Shown in pieces: positions 11,664 through 22,498 of a stretch of DNA of 64,000 nucleotides. Source of the stretch: Edaphochlamys debaryana (taxonomy: Eukaryota > Chlorophyta > Chlorophyceae > Chlamydomonadales); NCBI GenBank assembly GCA_016858145.1, contig JAEHOE010000177.1, positions 144,191 to 208,190 of the forward strand, in the 5' to 3' direction. A model generated the notes under the pieces. The model saw only the letters and a program-made list of their open reading frames with translations, did not search any database and had not been told where the DNA came from. The position numbers were made by a program, and so were the translations under genes. The stretch's first letter is position 1, and every line of letters begins with the position of its first letter.

Positions 11664-13750
11664 CTACCATGGCCTCTCCATCAACCTCCTCAAGGCCCCG
11701 TCGGGTCCCCTCCGGGCCCACCCCAGGCCCAGCCCCAGGCCCCACCTGATCTCGGGCCACTCCTTTGCCAGCAGCTCCCGCAGCAGCGCCCACAGCCGCT
11801 CCTGGCCCGCGGGCGTGAAGTGCAGTCCGTCCACCAGCAGCCGCTCGCCCCACTGATCCTCCTGGTGGGGGACGGGGGGCAGGGAAGAGGGAGGAAACGT
11901 GTGTGTATGGGCGTGTGCATGTCCGATCCTGGAAGCGCTGCGGAGGTGCTGTGCTGCGTTGCGTACGGTACTGGGTACGGTACGGCGCCCGCCCAACCGG
12001 CCGCATCCACGACTTCTGCACTTCTGCAAAACACACACGCAACCCCCCCCCGCAGCCCCTCCCCCGGCCCCCACCTGCTGCAGCAGCGAGTGCAGGTCCA
12101 GGCAGGGCACCCCCAGGTCCGCCGCCACCGCCGCCGCCTCCCGGGCGTAGGGGGCGGTGTGCTCCGCGGTGCGGTCCAGGGGCCAGTCTCGGGCCTCCTC
12201 GCCCATGCGCTGAGGGGGGAGGGAGGGGGACAGAGAGGGAAAGCGTGTGTGTATGGGCGTGTGCGTCGAGAGGGGGAGCAGGGTCTAGTGGGGTGCGGGG
12301 TGGCGCGGTGTTCTAAGTTACGGGGGCTCTGGACGAGCCGGTTTCCAAACCCTGGCCCCTTCCGCTGTCCCCTCCGTACCCTCCTCCCCTCCTGCGTCCC
12401 CCCTCCCTGACTCTTTCCCCCTCCCCCTCACGCTGATCTGGTGCGCCTTCCGCCCCGGCTCCCAGACGGGCGGGGGGGTGAGGAGCACCACCCGCTGCAC
12501 CCTGCACGACCTGGATACGGACGTAGGGAGTGGGGGCGGAAGGGGTGGGGTGAGTGGAGCGGGAGCTACGTGAAGGGGTCAGCGTCAGTTCGGGGATGGG
12601 CCGACCCCAAGCGGAACTACCGGGCTTGGTAGTGGGATTGCTGCTTTGGTCCAGGGCTCGCGCAGGTTCTAGATTCATGATCCAAGATCCATCATCCGTA
12701 CAGTGCGCGCCCCGCAAGCTCCCACGCACCGTACGTACGCCACCATCTCGCGCAGGTTCTTGCCGTACTCGTCAACGGACACGTGCTGCCGCGCGGAGTG
12801 GCTGGGGCGGAGGTGGGGATGGGGACGGGCAGAAATGTAGGAGTATCCCTTGAGAGGCCAGGGATGCATGGATGCACGCGCGTTCCTCAGGCAACGTTGA
12901 GAAGCATCCCCCAGCGCCGAGCAACGGAACCGGCTACACACCTTCCCTCACACCCCGTTCCACCCCTGCCGCGACCCCACTCCCCCCCCCCCCAACCCCA
13001 ACACGCTCTCTCACGCTGGCCCCTCGAGTCGCGCCGCGTCGTTGGCTCCGAAGAAGAGGGTCGTGAAGAGCACCTCAGAGCCCGGGGGCGCGGACTTGGT
13101 GCCGTACACGTACGGCATGGCCTTGACCGCCCACCGCGTGTTGTAGCCCGACAGCCCCCGGTTGACGATGTCCGCCTGGCGCCGGCAAGGGAAGGAGGGT
13201 TGGCGGTGGAGGGGAGGTAAGGGCTGAGAGGAGGTGTAGACGTGCTGCGTGCTTCGCGTAAGCGAGGGATGAGGGGCAGAGGGGCCGGGGGTGATGCAGC
13301 GACAGCTCACCAGACAACCCCCCGCCCTTTCCCCCCACTATCCCCTTCCCCCCTTCCCCGCCCCCGGCCGAGCTGTGTGCGACCGGCACCCACCCGCCGC
13401 GAGTAGTTGTACGCTAGGCTGTTGGCCCAGCCGCCCGGAACCTCGAAGCCCCGCTCCGTGAGGCTGTCGCCGAACAGGATGATCCGCGGGCGGGAGGGCG
13501 AGACCACGTAGGATGCTGCTCCTACCGCGGCCATTTCGGGCCCCAGAGGAATCACTTGCACAGCGCTGATGTTTGCTGGTGCTGAGTGCCCGGCTGTGGC
13601 GCGGAGCAGCGTCGGCACCAAGACGATGCAAAGCAAAAGCGGGACGATGGTCTTCCAGGCCGTCTGCGAGGTCGCCGTGGTTGCTGTCGCCCTTTGTTCT
13701 AGGTCTCCTGTAGCTACTGCCCTGTCCCCAGAGGTCGCCACGTCTCTCAT
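11664..13750 (-). CDS. GDSL/SGNH-hydrolase esterase, isoamyl-acetate-hydrolysing (IAH1)-like, six exons
   Basis: Proposed exons on the - strand: 13750-13394, 13175-13015, 12801-12730, 12510-12432, 12209-12075, 11861-11664; all introns are GT/AG and phases agree (333 aa). SGNH blocks appear in order: block I FGDSLTERGF with nucleophile Ser96, block II NRGLSGYN (Gly126/Gly129), block III FFGANDAARL (oxyanion Asn164), block V VDGLHFTPAGQ (Asp279, His282). The family hydrolyses short-chain esters; VDGLHFTPAGQ and TPPPVWE fit the IAH1 branch. Residues 35-50 are strongly hydrophobic after a polar, Thr/Ala-rich stretch, suggesting a signal anchor or signal peptide. The catalytic domain is of normal size and the N-terminal extension of about 85 residues is extra. 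The last exon is uncertain: a donor (ATCAG|GTGGGG) at 11746/11745 could splice to another terminal exon instead of reading through to the stop at 11664. Family call sure, ends less so. Confidence 0.85.
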
Positions 13751-14404
13751 TCAAGACAGCAAGTTGGTGCGGGCATGGTGGTGGTCTGCGACAGCTGTGG
13801 CGAGGTAACGTGGAAGGTAATGTATGAAGGGGATGTGTGTTTCATGGACGGGCCAACCTGCAGCCACATGGCTCTGCAGCTGTCCGACAGTCCGCGAGCG
13901 AGGGCGCTGCGCAATGCGACCAACTGCAGCGCAGCCCCGGTAGCGAGGGCGAAGGGCTGAGGAGCTCAGAGGTCAGCAAGTGGGTGGGGGGAGCTCAGAG
14001 GGGCAGGACTTGCCCAGCAAGCTTTCGGGGGCCGCGAGGGTGTTGCGCGGATGGTGCGGGTGGGTATGGGCACGCAAAAGTCGAGAGCGTCACTCGGCCG
14101 TGCTCTTACTTGCCTATGCACTATACCTGATGACTATTCGGTGTCTGTGAATGATTGCGACGGTCAGTCGACGTCCCGCCATCATCCAGAGGCGCTGCCA
14201 CCTGCCTCTTCCCCAGACCTCAACCACTTCTTACCTAGCACGTTATATAGCGACGGCATTGTATCCAGCGCCTGCCGGCAGGACCACCTAGGTGCCCCAC
14301 CGACCAGCCGACCGACCGCAGCGCCACGTCCGAGCCCATCCCTGAATCCCCAGAGCCCCTCAGCGCCCCACCTCCGCGGCGGTCGCCCTGATCGGGCGGC
14401 AGCC
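13751..14404. promoter_or_regulatory. Divergent promoter region between GDSL esterase and nucleoside hydrolase genes
   Basis: These 654 bp separate the start codons of two genes read away from each other. The region must hold both 5' UTRs and both promoters, unless non-coding first exons lie elsewhere. The only clear element is the TATA-like box on the + strand. Confidence 0.55.
14244..14250 (+). promoter_or_regulatory. TATA-like box of the nucleoside hydrolase gene
   Basis: TATATAG lies 155 bp upstream of the ATG at 14405 in otherwise GC-rich DNA. Transcription would then begin roughly 125 bp before the start codon. Assignment is by position and motif only. Confidence 0.4.
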
Positions 14405-17400
14405 ATGCTCCTGCGCTCCTTGATCGGCCGCACCCTGCGCCCGAGCCCCATCGCCCGACCACCTCCCCGCCGGTGCTCAGCTGCCATGGCAACCCGCCAT
14501 GGCAACCCCACCTCGTCGGCCGGGCCCCGCAAGATCAAGATCCGAATCCCGATCTGGATCGACACGGATGCTGGAGTGGATGACGCCCTGGCCCTGTCCA
14601 TGGCCCTGCCGCCCGGCCGGCACCACCGGCTGCGGCTGGGGCCGCTCGGGCCGCGGAGGCCGGGGCCGTCTGGGGGCGCCGGCGGGCATGGGGCGGCCGG
14701 GCAGGCAGCCCTCGGAGGGCACGAAGGGTCGCGTCCCGAGGCCGCGGCTGCTGCGGCTGTGGAGCAGAAGAGGTCTTCGGCGGAGGCGGAGGGTGCGGAG
14801 GAGGACGTGGAGGCGGACGTGGAGGCGGAGGTGGAGGTGGAGGTGGTGGGGGTGTCGGTGGTGCGAGGAAACGTGGTGAGTGCAGGGTGGTGGTTGGGCG
14901 GGGCGGAAGCGCTGGCAGTTCCTGGGGGTCGAGGTCACGGCCAAGCGTCCATGAGGTCCCAGCTGAGACCGCCTGTCCACCAGGCAACACGCACGTGCCA
15001 AAGCGCTGCCTCTTCCGTCCTCCTTCCCTCTCCTCCTTCCCACTCCTCCTTCCCTCTCCTCCTTCCCTTATCCCTTTCCTTCTGCCCCGCTGCCCGGCAG
15101 GACGTGGAGCAGGGCATGGTCAACGCTGCCCGTGTGGCCCTCGCCTGCGCGGGCGGGGTGGGGACGGGGGGTGGGGGTGGGGGTGGGGGGAGCGGGGCAG
15201 CCCAGGCACCCCCCGTGCCGGGGCCCCCAAGCTCCACGGCCCGCGCAACCCCCGCCGCAGCAGGGCCCGCTGGGCCCGGGCTGAAGGTGGGGGGGGTGCG
15301 ACTGTACGCGGGAGCGGACCTGCCGCTCAAGGGGCGGCCGCTCAAGCTGACACACTACTACGGCAGGTGGGTGTGGGGGTGTGAGGGTGGGTGTGGGGGT
15401 GTGGGGGTGGGTGTGGGGGTGGGTTCTGGGACACGGGACTGGGGCTTGAACAAATGGCGGTGGGGCGGTGAGATGGGATACGGCTTTTTTAGGGGCACCA
15501 AAGGGGCACCAATGATAAGGGTGAGGTCGAGGGCTTTGTTCGGCCGTCTACGCGAGCTGGAGGAATCAAGGGAAGTCCAGCCGCGCTCTTGGCTTCAGGC
15601 CAAGACTCTAGAGCGCCCGCTTAACAGCACCACTGGCCCACCACTGGCTCCTCAGGGCCCCTACCGGCTTCACATCCGCCTGTCCTGCGGGCGCTGTCTC
15701 GCCCTGTGTCTCTCCCTCCCTGCGGGCCATGGCTCAGGGCTCCCTGTCGGCCCGCGCAGGGACGGCCTGGGCGATGTGCCGAACGTTGCCCCCACCGCCG
15801 CCGAGGCGGCGGCGGCGCTGGCAGCGGCTGCAACGGCGGGGGCGGCTGCGGCGGAGACCGCAACGGCTGACGTCGGGGGTGGCGGCGGCAAGGGCACCGA
15901 CAGCAGCGACGGTGCGGCGGGTGGTGGTGCGGCGGCGGCAGCGGCGCTGGTGGCGGCGGCGGAGGCGGCCCCCGGGCAGCTGGTGCTCGTCGCACTGGGT
16001 GGGTAGGGGCCAAGGCGGATGGGGTGTTGGTGTGTTGAAGGGAAGGGGAGCTGCCGCACCGACACGCGTGGGCGAGACTGAGCACCTGAGCACTCTACTG
16101 CATGGCTTTCGCGGCTCCGGGAACGGCGTACACGTGATGCAGCTGCAGCTCCAACTGCCGTGTACCCGCCGCAGCCACTGCGACCCCCCATGTGTCCTGC
16201 CCCCACCCCACCCCACCCCACCCCCAGGGCCGCTCACCAACATGGCCCGGTCGGTGCGGCTGCAGCCCCGGCTGCCGGCCCTGCTGCGGGCGGCGGTGGT
16301 GCTGGGGGGCGGCGAGGGGGCGGCGGGGGGCAACGTCACGGAGGCCGCGGAGTTCAATTTCTACCAGGTGGGCCTGGGGGGGAGGGAAAGGGGGGCAGGG
16401 AGGGCACTCCTTCCGGGCTTACCTGGTCCTAACCCCCCGGCCTACCACCCTTCGCCGCTACCCCCAACCCATCCCGGCAGGACCCAGAGGCGGCGGCGGA
16501 GGTGATGCGGGCCTATGCCCGCTGCCAGCACCCCGACCCCTCCACCTCCACCCCCACCTCCAAGGCCGCCTCCAGTGACCCCCACATGGTCCCCCACCCC
16601 CAACCCCACCCCCGCCTGGCGCTGGTGACGTGGCAGGCCTGCCAGCACGCCCTGCTGCCCTGGGACACAGCAGAGCGGCTCCTGGCGCCGGACTCCGGAC
16701 CGGACCAGACCGGACCGGACAAGTCCGGACCGGACCAGACCGGACCGGACCGGACCGGGCAGCTGGCGGACAGGGGCGCCGCGGGCCCAGCGGACGGAGG
16801 TGTGGCAGCGGCCCCTCGCGCCCGGGACCAGCTGCTGGCGGGTGCGCGGGAGCGGGGCTTGGGGGCAGGGAGGGGCGTAGCGGCGCAGCCAGGCTTCGGG
16901 GATACGGTGTGGAGCTCCGTCCCTAGCCTGGTTGGACCTAGGGACGCGCGAGGTGGCGCGGCGGCGCTAGCGGCATGGCGCAGGCGCTCTGGGCGCTGGG
17001 CCCGGGGCCCTCCACCCCGCCCGACCCGGGGCTCCGCTCCACGGTCTCTCGTAGCCAACCCGGAACTCGGAAGCGACTCCCCTGGAGGCCCTTCCCGACG
17101 GCGACCTGAATGCCCCATCCTATATCTACCCCGCACCTACCCCACTCCCTACCCCCGCCCCTCCCTTCCGCCCCTCCCCTGCCCCCCCCCCAGGCATCCT
17201 GCGCCCCTTCTGGCCCGCATGGCGCCGCGAGTCCCCCCAAGGGCTGCTCCTGGGGGACCCCCTGGCCCTGGCGCTGGCGCTGTCGCTGGGCGCAGCGGAG
17301 GCGGCGGAGGCGGCGGAGGCGGCGGAGGCGGCTGGCCCTGAGGGACCGGCGGCGGCAGCGGAGGCGGCGGCAGCGGCGGGGACGGCAGCAGCGGGGCCGG

Positions 17401-18220
17401 CAGCGGTGGCAGCGAGTCCTGTTGGGGCGGCAGCGGGGTCGTCGAGCACAGCGAGGTCGGATGCAGCAGCTGCGGAGGACGGGGGCGTGGTAGCCGGAGG
17501 GCCGGGGGCGGCAGCGGAGGCGGCGGGCGGCACCGCCGGTTGGTGCGGCGGCGGCTGGGGTCCACTGGTGGAGGAGTGGGTGCCGGCGTGGTGCCGGGTG
17601 GATGTGTCGGGTGAGCTCCTGCGAATGGGGTCGGGGGGGGGGGGGGCTTCCTAACGGGCGCGGCGCGCGGGGCAGGGCTAATCATGCTGGAGCCCCCTCC
17701 CACCGACTCCAAGGCTCTGCCTTCGCATGGCTACCGTACCCTGAGCCCCTTGGATCCTAGCGCACGCGCCGGCACCTCTGCGGGGTCTGTGCCGTTCCAC
17801 GCTCACGCCACCCCTTCTCATTCCCATTGTGCCCATGCCCGTGCCTCACCCCGCATCGCTCTGCGCTGCACTGCGCTTCGGTTCAAATCCCGCGTCACAC
17901 CGCCGCCGTTCCTCGCAGACGGGGAGCAGCGGGGCCGCAGCGTCCTCGTCACGGAGCCGCCTCCCGCCGTAGCGACGCAGCCTGTCGCGGACCAGGCTGC
18001 CGCCGCTTCCGGCCCCGCCGCCGCCGTCGCGTCCGCCGCCGCCGACGGAGGGGCGGTCTCGCACACCGGCCAGAGCTTTGCGGGGGACACGCCGTGCGGA
18101 CCACGGGATGGCCGGTCACGTGATGGGGGCGTGACGAAGGAGGGCCCCGGTTGGGCCCGGGTGGGCCTGGTGCGGCGGGTCGACATGGCGGCGGTTGGGA
18201 GGGCGCTGCTGTCGGCCTAG
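14405..18220 (+). CDS. Inosine-uridine-preferring nucleoside hydrolase (IUNH family), seven exons
   Basis: Exons: 14405-14875, 15101-15366, 15760-15998, 16228-16367, 16481-16841, 17194-17610, 17919-18220; all GT/AG, phases consistent, 731 aa. The family cleaves the N-glycosidic bond of ribonucleosides for nucleobase salvage. Visible motifs: calcium-binding DTDAGVDDALAL (Asp53, Asp55, Asp59/60), GVSVVRGNV (Asn156), YYGRDGLGDVP across an exon junction, GPLTNMAR (Asn330), and NVTEAAEFNFYQDPEAA (Glu367, Asn369). Near the C-terminus GLLLGDPLALALAL matches the usual HDPLA motif, but the His is Gly513; Asp514 remains. The protein is about twice the usual 310-350 aa because of Ala/Gly/Glu/Pro-rich insertions (about 70-140, 260-320, 400-490, 525-590). 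The Arg/Ser/Ala-rich first 45 residues resemble an organelle transit peptide. The frame is open upstream of 14405, so a longer start is possible; the ATG chosen begins the presequence and lies below the TATA-like box. Confidence 0.85.
16691..16758 (+). repeat. In-frame GGACC minisatellite in nucleoside hydrolase exon 5
   Basis: Repeats of CCGGACCGGACCAGA and shorter GGACC units encode a Gly-Pro-Asp-Gln/Lys-Thr/Ser run within the insertion that precedes the C-terminal exon. It is part of the open frame and has no stop. Confidence 0.8.
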
Positions 18221-19948
18221 GCGCTCGCCCTCAAGTGGATACGAGGATTCGGGGGCTGAAGGGGCTCGCGGCATGACGGCAGGGCAGCTCTCTGCGTAGA
18301 GACCGCGAGAGGCGGATGGGGATAGTGAGGGTCTTGAAGGCAGGGCACTGAGGCACACCTTTGCCGTTACGACAGCCCTCACCTGGAGCCTCAATCTGCC
18401 GACACTTGTCGACGCGTTGTGCCTTCTGCCCTCCCACCCTGGGCCGTGGGAACGGCAGCAGAGCCCGATATGGGGCCTCGGCGGCGGGCCCCCTGTCACC
18501 CCCGTGCCGCCCTCCGCGGCTGGAGAGCCCCACGGGCCGCCGAGTCACTGGCCCGCCCTAGCCACCCTCGACATGACGCTCGTCGAGGCGGCAGCGCTGA
18601 ACCCGTAGCGTCAAACCGGGCGCCTCTCACTGCGTGGGCATCGCCTGTAGGTACCAGGACTCTGGGACTGTGATTGGGACTATTGTATGTGCAGGGGCTG
18701 CTGGCGCATGCTTCAGCCCGGGAGGCCGAATGGATAGATGTGTGCTTGGGAATGGAGTACTGTTGGGGTACTATTGGGGGGAGGGGGGGAGGGGGGGAGG
18801 CGGGGAGGCGGGGAGGCGGGGAGGCGGGGCTGCTCTGCAATGAAGATAGAGCGTTTGGGCCACCTTTGGAACCTCCGGGTCCTTCTGCATGAGTCGCAAT
18901 CGGATGATCACGAGCCAGAGCAAGGTCTTGCCGCACACGGTGGAGTACGGTGCGTACGGCGCTGTAGAAGCACACACCAACGGGGCCCTTGTTCAACTTT
19001 CTTCAACGATCCCAGCACTGACTGATCTCTGTCACGCCCGGGCTTGAGGCCCTGGCGCACGCACGGCAGCGCTTGTTTCCAGCGTTTGCAGGGTGGAGGG
19101 TGGCTGGAGGATTGCGTTTGCAGCTGTGGACAAGGCTCAGCCCTGAGGGCTGCGCGGGACACTCCATAGCCCGTGCACATCTCCTAGGTGGGTGATGAAC
19201 TGCCAGGGGACCTCACGGCTCGCCGTGTTGTCAGGGCCCGCTCCATGCTACCGTATCTGGACTAGAACGAGGGCAGGGTGAACTGCCTGGCCGCCATCGC
19301 TTTCCCGACGCCCAGGCCCAGGCTCAACGCGTGGACAAACAGGCGGTGTGCCTCATTGCCTATGTCTGGGCTCGTGGCTTCTGGGCTCAGGGCTCCTGGT
19401 TGTGCTGGGGCCTGGGGGGTGGATGTGTGCCGTGTGCGTCCGTCCTGACGTCCTCGACAGGGGTGCCCGAGCGTGCCCTTCTTCGTGCCCTGCGCTGCAT
19501 TGCGCGTTGCTGCTGTATAGGGACGAAGCGGGTGCTCAAGGGCCGCAGTCCCGCTCGTCCAGTCGTACCCGCTCAACTGCTGGCGCGCCGAGCTCGTCCG
19601 GGACGTAATGTGTATGGACATGACGCCGTGTCACACCCGCGCGGGGGGACGGGCTGGCGTGGGGGCACCCGTCGGACCGTGTCTGACCCCGGGTCAGGAT
19701 GCAGCCTGAAGTTCCCACCCGGTTGAGGCGCTCTGCCTAGCCATGTGTATGGTGCCGAAAGTGTTGACGTGTGGGAGCGGACAACGACAACGTCACGGCT
19801 CGTCCGTTGACGACGTTTACGACCTTCGACCGACCCATGTCGTGTCGGGCGAGGGGAGGAGACCTCGGAAGACCCGTCCGACCCGCGGTCCGCACCTTGA
19901 ACTCTCAATCGAGACGCATTCGTCTAGCAATGCATACATCGCGACGGG
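18221..19948. other. Gene-poor region after the nucleoside hydrolase gene
   Basis: It presumably starts with the 3' UTR of the upstream gene. No reading frame has recognisable motifs or consistent splice phases. A G-rich tract at 18777-18832 contains runs of G followed by about five GAGGCGGGG units. GC content falls relative to the genes. Confidence 0.5.
18777..18832 (+). repeat. G-rich minisatellite (GAGGCGGGG and related)
   Basis: Runs of six to seven G separated by single A are followed by several copies of GAGGCGGGG. It is simple low-complexity DNA with quadruplex potential. Confidence 0.8.
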
Positions 19949-20171
19949 CAACACGAGCGTGCGAACGTGCCATGGGTGAGGCCGCGGGCGGCGTGGGGAC
20001 TGTCCGGCCTACGCCAGGTGCGGCAGGAGGTGCGATGCGAATCGTGCGAGTCTTGCCCCTGGCACCTGAGGCCTGAACGTCAGTGATGCTGATCACAACA
20101 AGCACGCTGTGTAGCACAACACGTACTACTGCGAACTTACTCTTGCCGCGCACAGGCTGCGCGGCACCTAC
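19949..20171 (+). repeat. Direct repeat, copy 1 (223 bp)
   Basis: From CAACACGAGCG to GCGGCACCTAC this matches 22246-22469 with about nine differences including one 1-bp gap (about 96% identity by eye). Copy 1 continues into unrelated sequence (CTACTCTCC...), giving an uninterrupted reference for the site where the large array begins after copy 2. Its identity is unknown; it could be a solo terminal repeat or a subtelomeric repeat. Confidence 0.9.
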
Positions 20172-20733
20172 CTACTCTCCAGCCTCAAGACCAGCGTGCT
20201 CCGCAGCAGTGCGATTTTCTGCAGCTCACTATTCCTGTTCACTTGACACGGCCGGTCTCTGAAGGGTAGGCGACCCAAAAGGTGACGCGCTTTGACCTGT
20301 CGCTCGGCAACCTGAGCGACCCTAAAGCAGCAGCGTGCGCGATACAACGGAGACCAGGTAAGCCCACATCGGAGATACGGGACACGGGCAGCTAGGGCGC
20401 GAGCGCTCGTCATCCGCGTTGAGGGAGTCGAGTCCACGACTTGACCCATACGTTTCACGCGCCTTGGCCAGCGCAATAAGTCAAGTCAGATGTCTTGGCA
20501 TCGGGAGTGAAAGCCATCGGTCAGTTTAAACAAGCCGGCGTGCGTGACACGCCGTCCCGCCTAACGGCCCCCCACCCCACCCCCGCTCTTGTCCTGCCCC
20601 CGCTCAGTGCCCCCTAGGTGCTTCCGCTTTGTGAATCTGGGCCTTCACGCTTCAACTGTATGATACTGAGGATACAGGCATCACTGCAGGGGCCTTTAGA
20701 CCTTCAAGCCCTGCTGAGCCCCACACGGAAGCC
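20172..20733. other. Unassigned DNA between direct repeat copy 1 and the hypothetical ORF
   Basis: No motif or convincing exon was recognised. It may contain the 5' part of the ORF that follows. Confidence 0.4.
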
Positions 20734-21531
20734 GTGCACCTCTCAGCTCAGCCCTGCGGCGGCGCGCAACGCCCAGCCGCCCAGCCTTGCCGCGCAGGCA
20801 TGAAGCCTCCTCCACACTCAGACGCGGAGGTTTATGCACCACCCTCACCGGATCCCCAGTCGCACCCCCAACATCATCCCCCGTCACAGCCCACGCAGCA
20901 GCAACGACCACAACCCTCAGCCGCGGCCGCACACCCGGGCGCCCTCCTCCAGCCGCAACAGGAGCAGCAGCCCTGGGCCCAGCCGGGCCCGCCACGGACC
21001 TCGCAGGGCCTGGACCTCGAGGGGGAGGCATCGTCGGCCTCCTCTGCGCCGACGGGCACCCTGCCCCTCCTCGAGGAGCGTTCCAAGCGGCACATGCGGC
21101 AGTTAGAGGCCTTCCTGCACCACAAGAGTCCCCGACTGGCAGACTCAAAGGGGCCGCTGCCGTCGCTGCGGACGCCACCAGACGAGGCCACGCCCGTGCT
21201 CCAGGCCGCCACGGACGCTGGGGGGCATGCGGGTTGCGAGCCAGTCGGCACTGCTGGGGACGCCGAGGGCGAGGAGCCGGCGGCAGCTTGGCCGGGCAGC
21301 GGCAGGGGTGCTACCGCGCCCGCCCCCACGCTGATGACGCTGGGGGCGAGGCTGAACCGCACCGCGGGGCTGCAGCCAGTGGCGGCGGCGCGGCCAGCCG
21401 CGGAGCCGCAGCCGGCGCCGCACCTGGATGACTGCGCCTCCTCCGGCGCGGTCAGGGCCGGGCAGGGGGAGTTGCCGCCGCCCGGGGAGGACCCCTTCTG
21501 GGATGACATACGGCGCATCTTCAACATGTGA
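20734..21531 (+). CDS. Hypothetical protein, Pro/Gln/Ala-rich (265 aa or 243 aa)
   Basis: Not recognised. The first half is low-complexity Pro/Gln/Ser. Then comes a charged, possibly helical segment (about 114-140, EERSKRHMRQLEAFLHH), a second Ala/Gly/Pro-rich stretch, and an acidic-aromatic C-terminus EDPFWDDIRRIFNM. A second in-frame ATG at 20800 follows a CCGCGCAG acceptor-like signal, so the frame may be the last exon of a longer gene. It lies between the two 224-bp direct repeats, leaving open that it belongs to a mobile unit. The charged segment and the coherent C-terminus argue weakly for a real gene; chance frames are common in DNA of this composition. Confidence 0.35.
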   Translation: MHLSAQPCGGAQRPAAQPCRAGMKPPPHSDAEVYAPPSPDPQSHPQHHPPSQPTQQQRPQPSAAAAHPGALLQPQQEQQPWAQPGPPRTSQGLDLEGEASSASSAPTGTLPLLEERSKRHMRQLEAFLHHKSPRLADSKGPLPSLRTPPDEATPVLQAATDAGGHAGCEPVGTAGDAEGEEPAAAWPGSGRGATAPAPTLMTLGARLNRTAGLQPVAAARPAAEPQPAPHLDDCASSGAVRAGQGELPPPGEDPFWDDIRRIFNM

Positions 21532-22245
21532 CGGCAGCGACTGGGGCACCCGCCGTCCTGAGGACGCCATGTTCCCTCGCCCGTCTTGATCAGGGCATCT
21601 TGTATTGCAAGATTAAATGGATGTTCGCATGGGGTCGAGGCCCCGCTAGCTTCCCGGCATGCCAGTCCGGTCCATGAGCCGGCGGCGCAAGCATGTGCGT
21701 CAAGACCAAGCGGGTATGTCGCATGTTAACGGTTGCGTGGGAGGCGCGTGCTTTGGCTGAGGCGGTTGAAGGCAGCAGAGGCAGGAGCGATTTGGTTATG
21801 AGGGGCAACCTCGCGTGCATTGCCATTTAGATTTGGAGTACTGTGACGGCAGATGCAGGGCGGGGCTGTAGGGGTAGCTGTATTGCACACCGTCATGTTG
21901 GGCGGATGGAGTAGTGTTGAGAGGGTGGAGTTGGATACGTTGGATGCCGTCAGTGCAAAGGCCCGGCCCCTGCGCCAGGTGCATGGTGGGCTGGCGCTGT
22001 GGGTGCGGGAGGGCAGGGGGCATCCCTTGAGGGCGCCTGCGTACATGGACCGATTGCACGTCGCGTGTTCTAGCTTGTTGCTGCATATGAATTCCCGTGG
22101 GCTGACCTGTAAGCATATGTGTGCATGTATCCAGCTAGCAGCTAAGTGTGTTGGGCGACGTACGTGATTCTGCAATACTCTGCTGATGCTCATGCTTGGC
22201 GCCCCAGATCCGGACGGTACGCCTGGTTGGGTGGTGGGGGTCGGT
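21532..22245. other. Unassigned DNA before direct repeat copy 2
   Basis: Less GC-rich than its surroundings, with no coding frame I can support. TGTAA, the algal polyadenylation signal, occurs around 22109 on the + strand, about 580 bp after the stop at 21531; it could serve the hypothetical ORF but the distance is long. Confidence 0.35.
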
Positions 22246-22469
22246 CAACACGAGCGCGCGAACGTGCCATGGGTGAGGCCGCGGGCGGCGTGGGGACTGC
22301 CCGGCCTGCGCCAGGTGCGGCAGGAGGTGCGATGCGAATCGTGCGAGTCTTGCCCCTGGCACCTGAGTCCTGAACAGTCAGTGATGCTGAGCACAACAAG
22401 TACGCTGTGTAGCACAACACGTACTACTGCGACCTTACTCTTGCCGCGCACAGGCTGCGCGGCACCTAC
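22246..22469 (+). repeat. Direct repeat, copy 2 (224 bp), abutting the array
   Basis: Second copy of the 19949-20171 repeat. Homology with copy 1 stops exactly where module A starts: the shared GGCACCTAC is followed by ACTGCCTCC here and by CTACTCTCC in copy 1. The array therefore seems to have entered, or expanded from, this sequence. Confidence 0.9.
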
Positions 22470-22498
22470 ACTGCCTCCTAAAAGTCGTCGGAAACTTG
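22469..22498 (+). repeat. Left terminal inverted repeat of module A (A1)
   Basis: Starts CACTGCCTCCTAAAAGTC. It matches the reverse complement of 23245-23274 at 27 of 30 positions; mismatches fall at positions 5, 8 and 19. CACTG or CACTA ends are typical of CACTA/EnSpm transposons. Confidence 0.85.

Noticed and set aside
17879..17893. tRNA B-box-like GGTTCAAATCCCG
   Set aside because: It lies inside a nucleoside hydrolase intron. No A-box or cloverleaf can be drawn from the preceding 70 bases.
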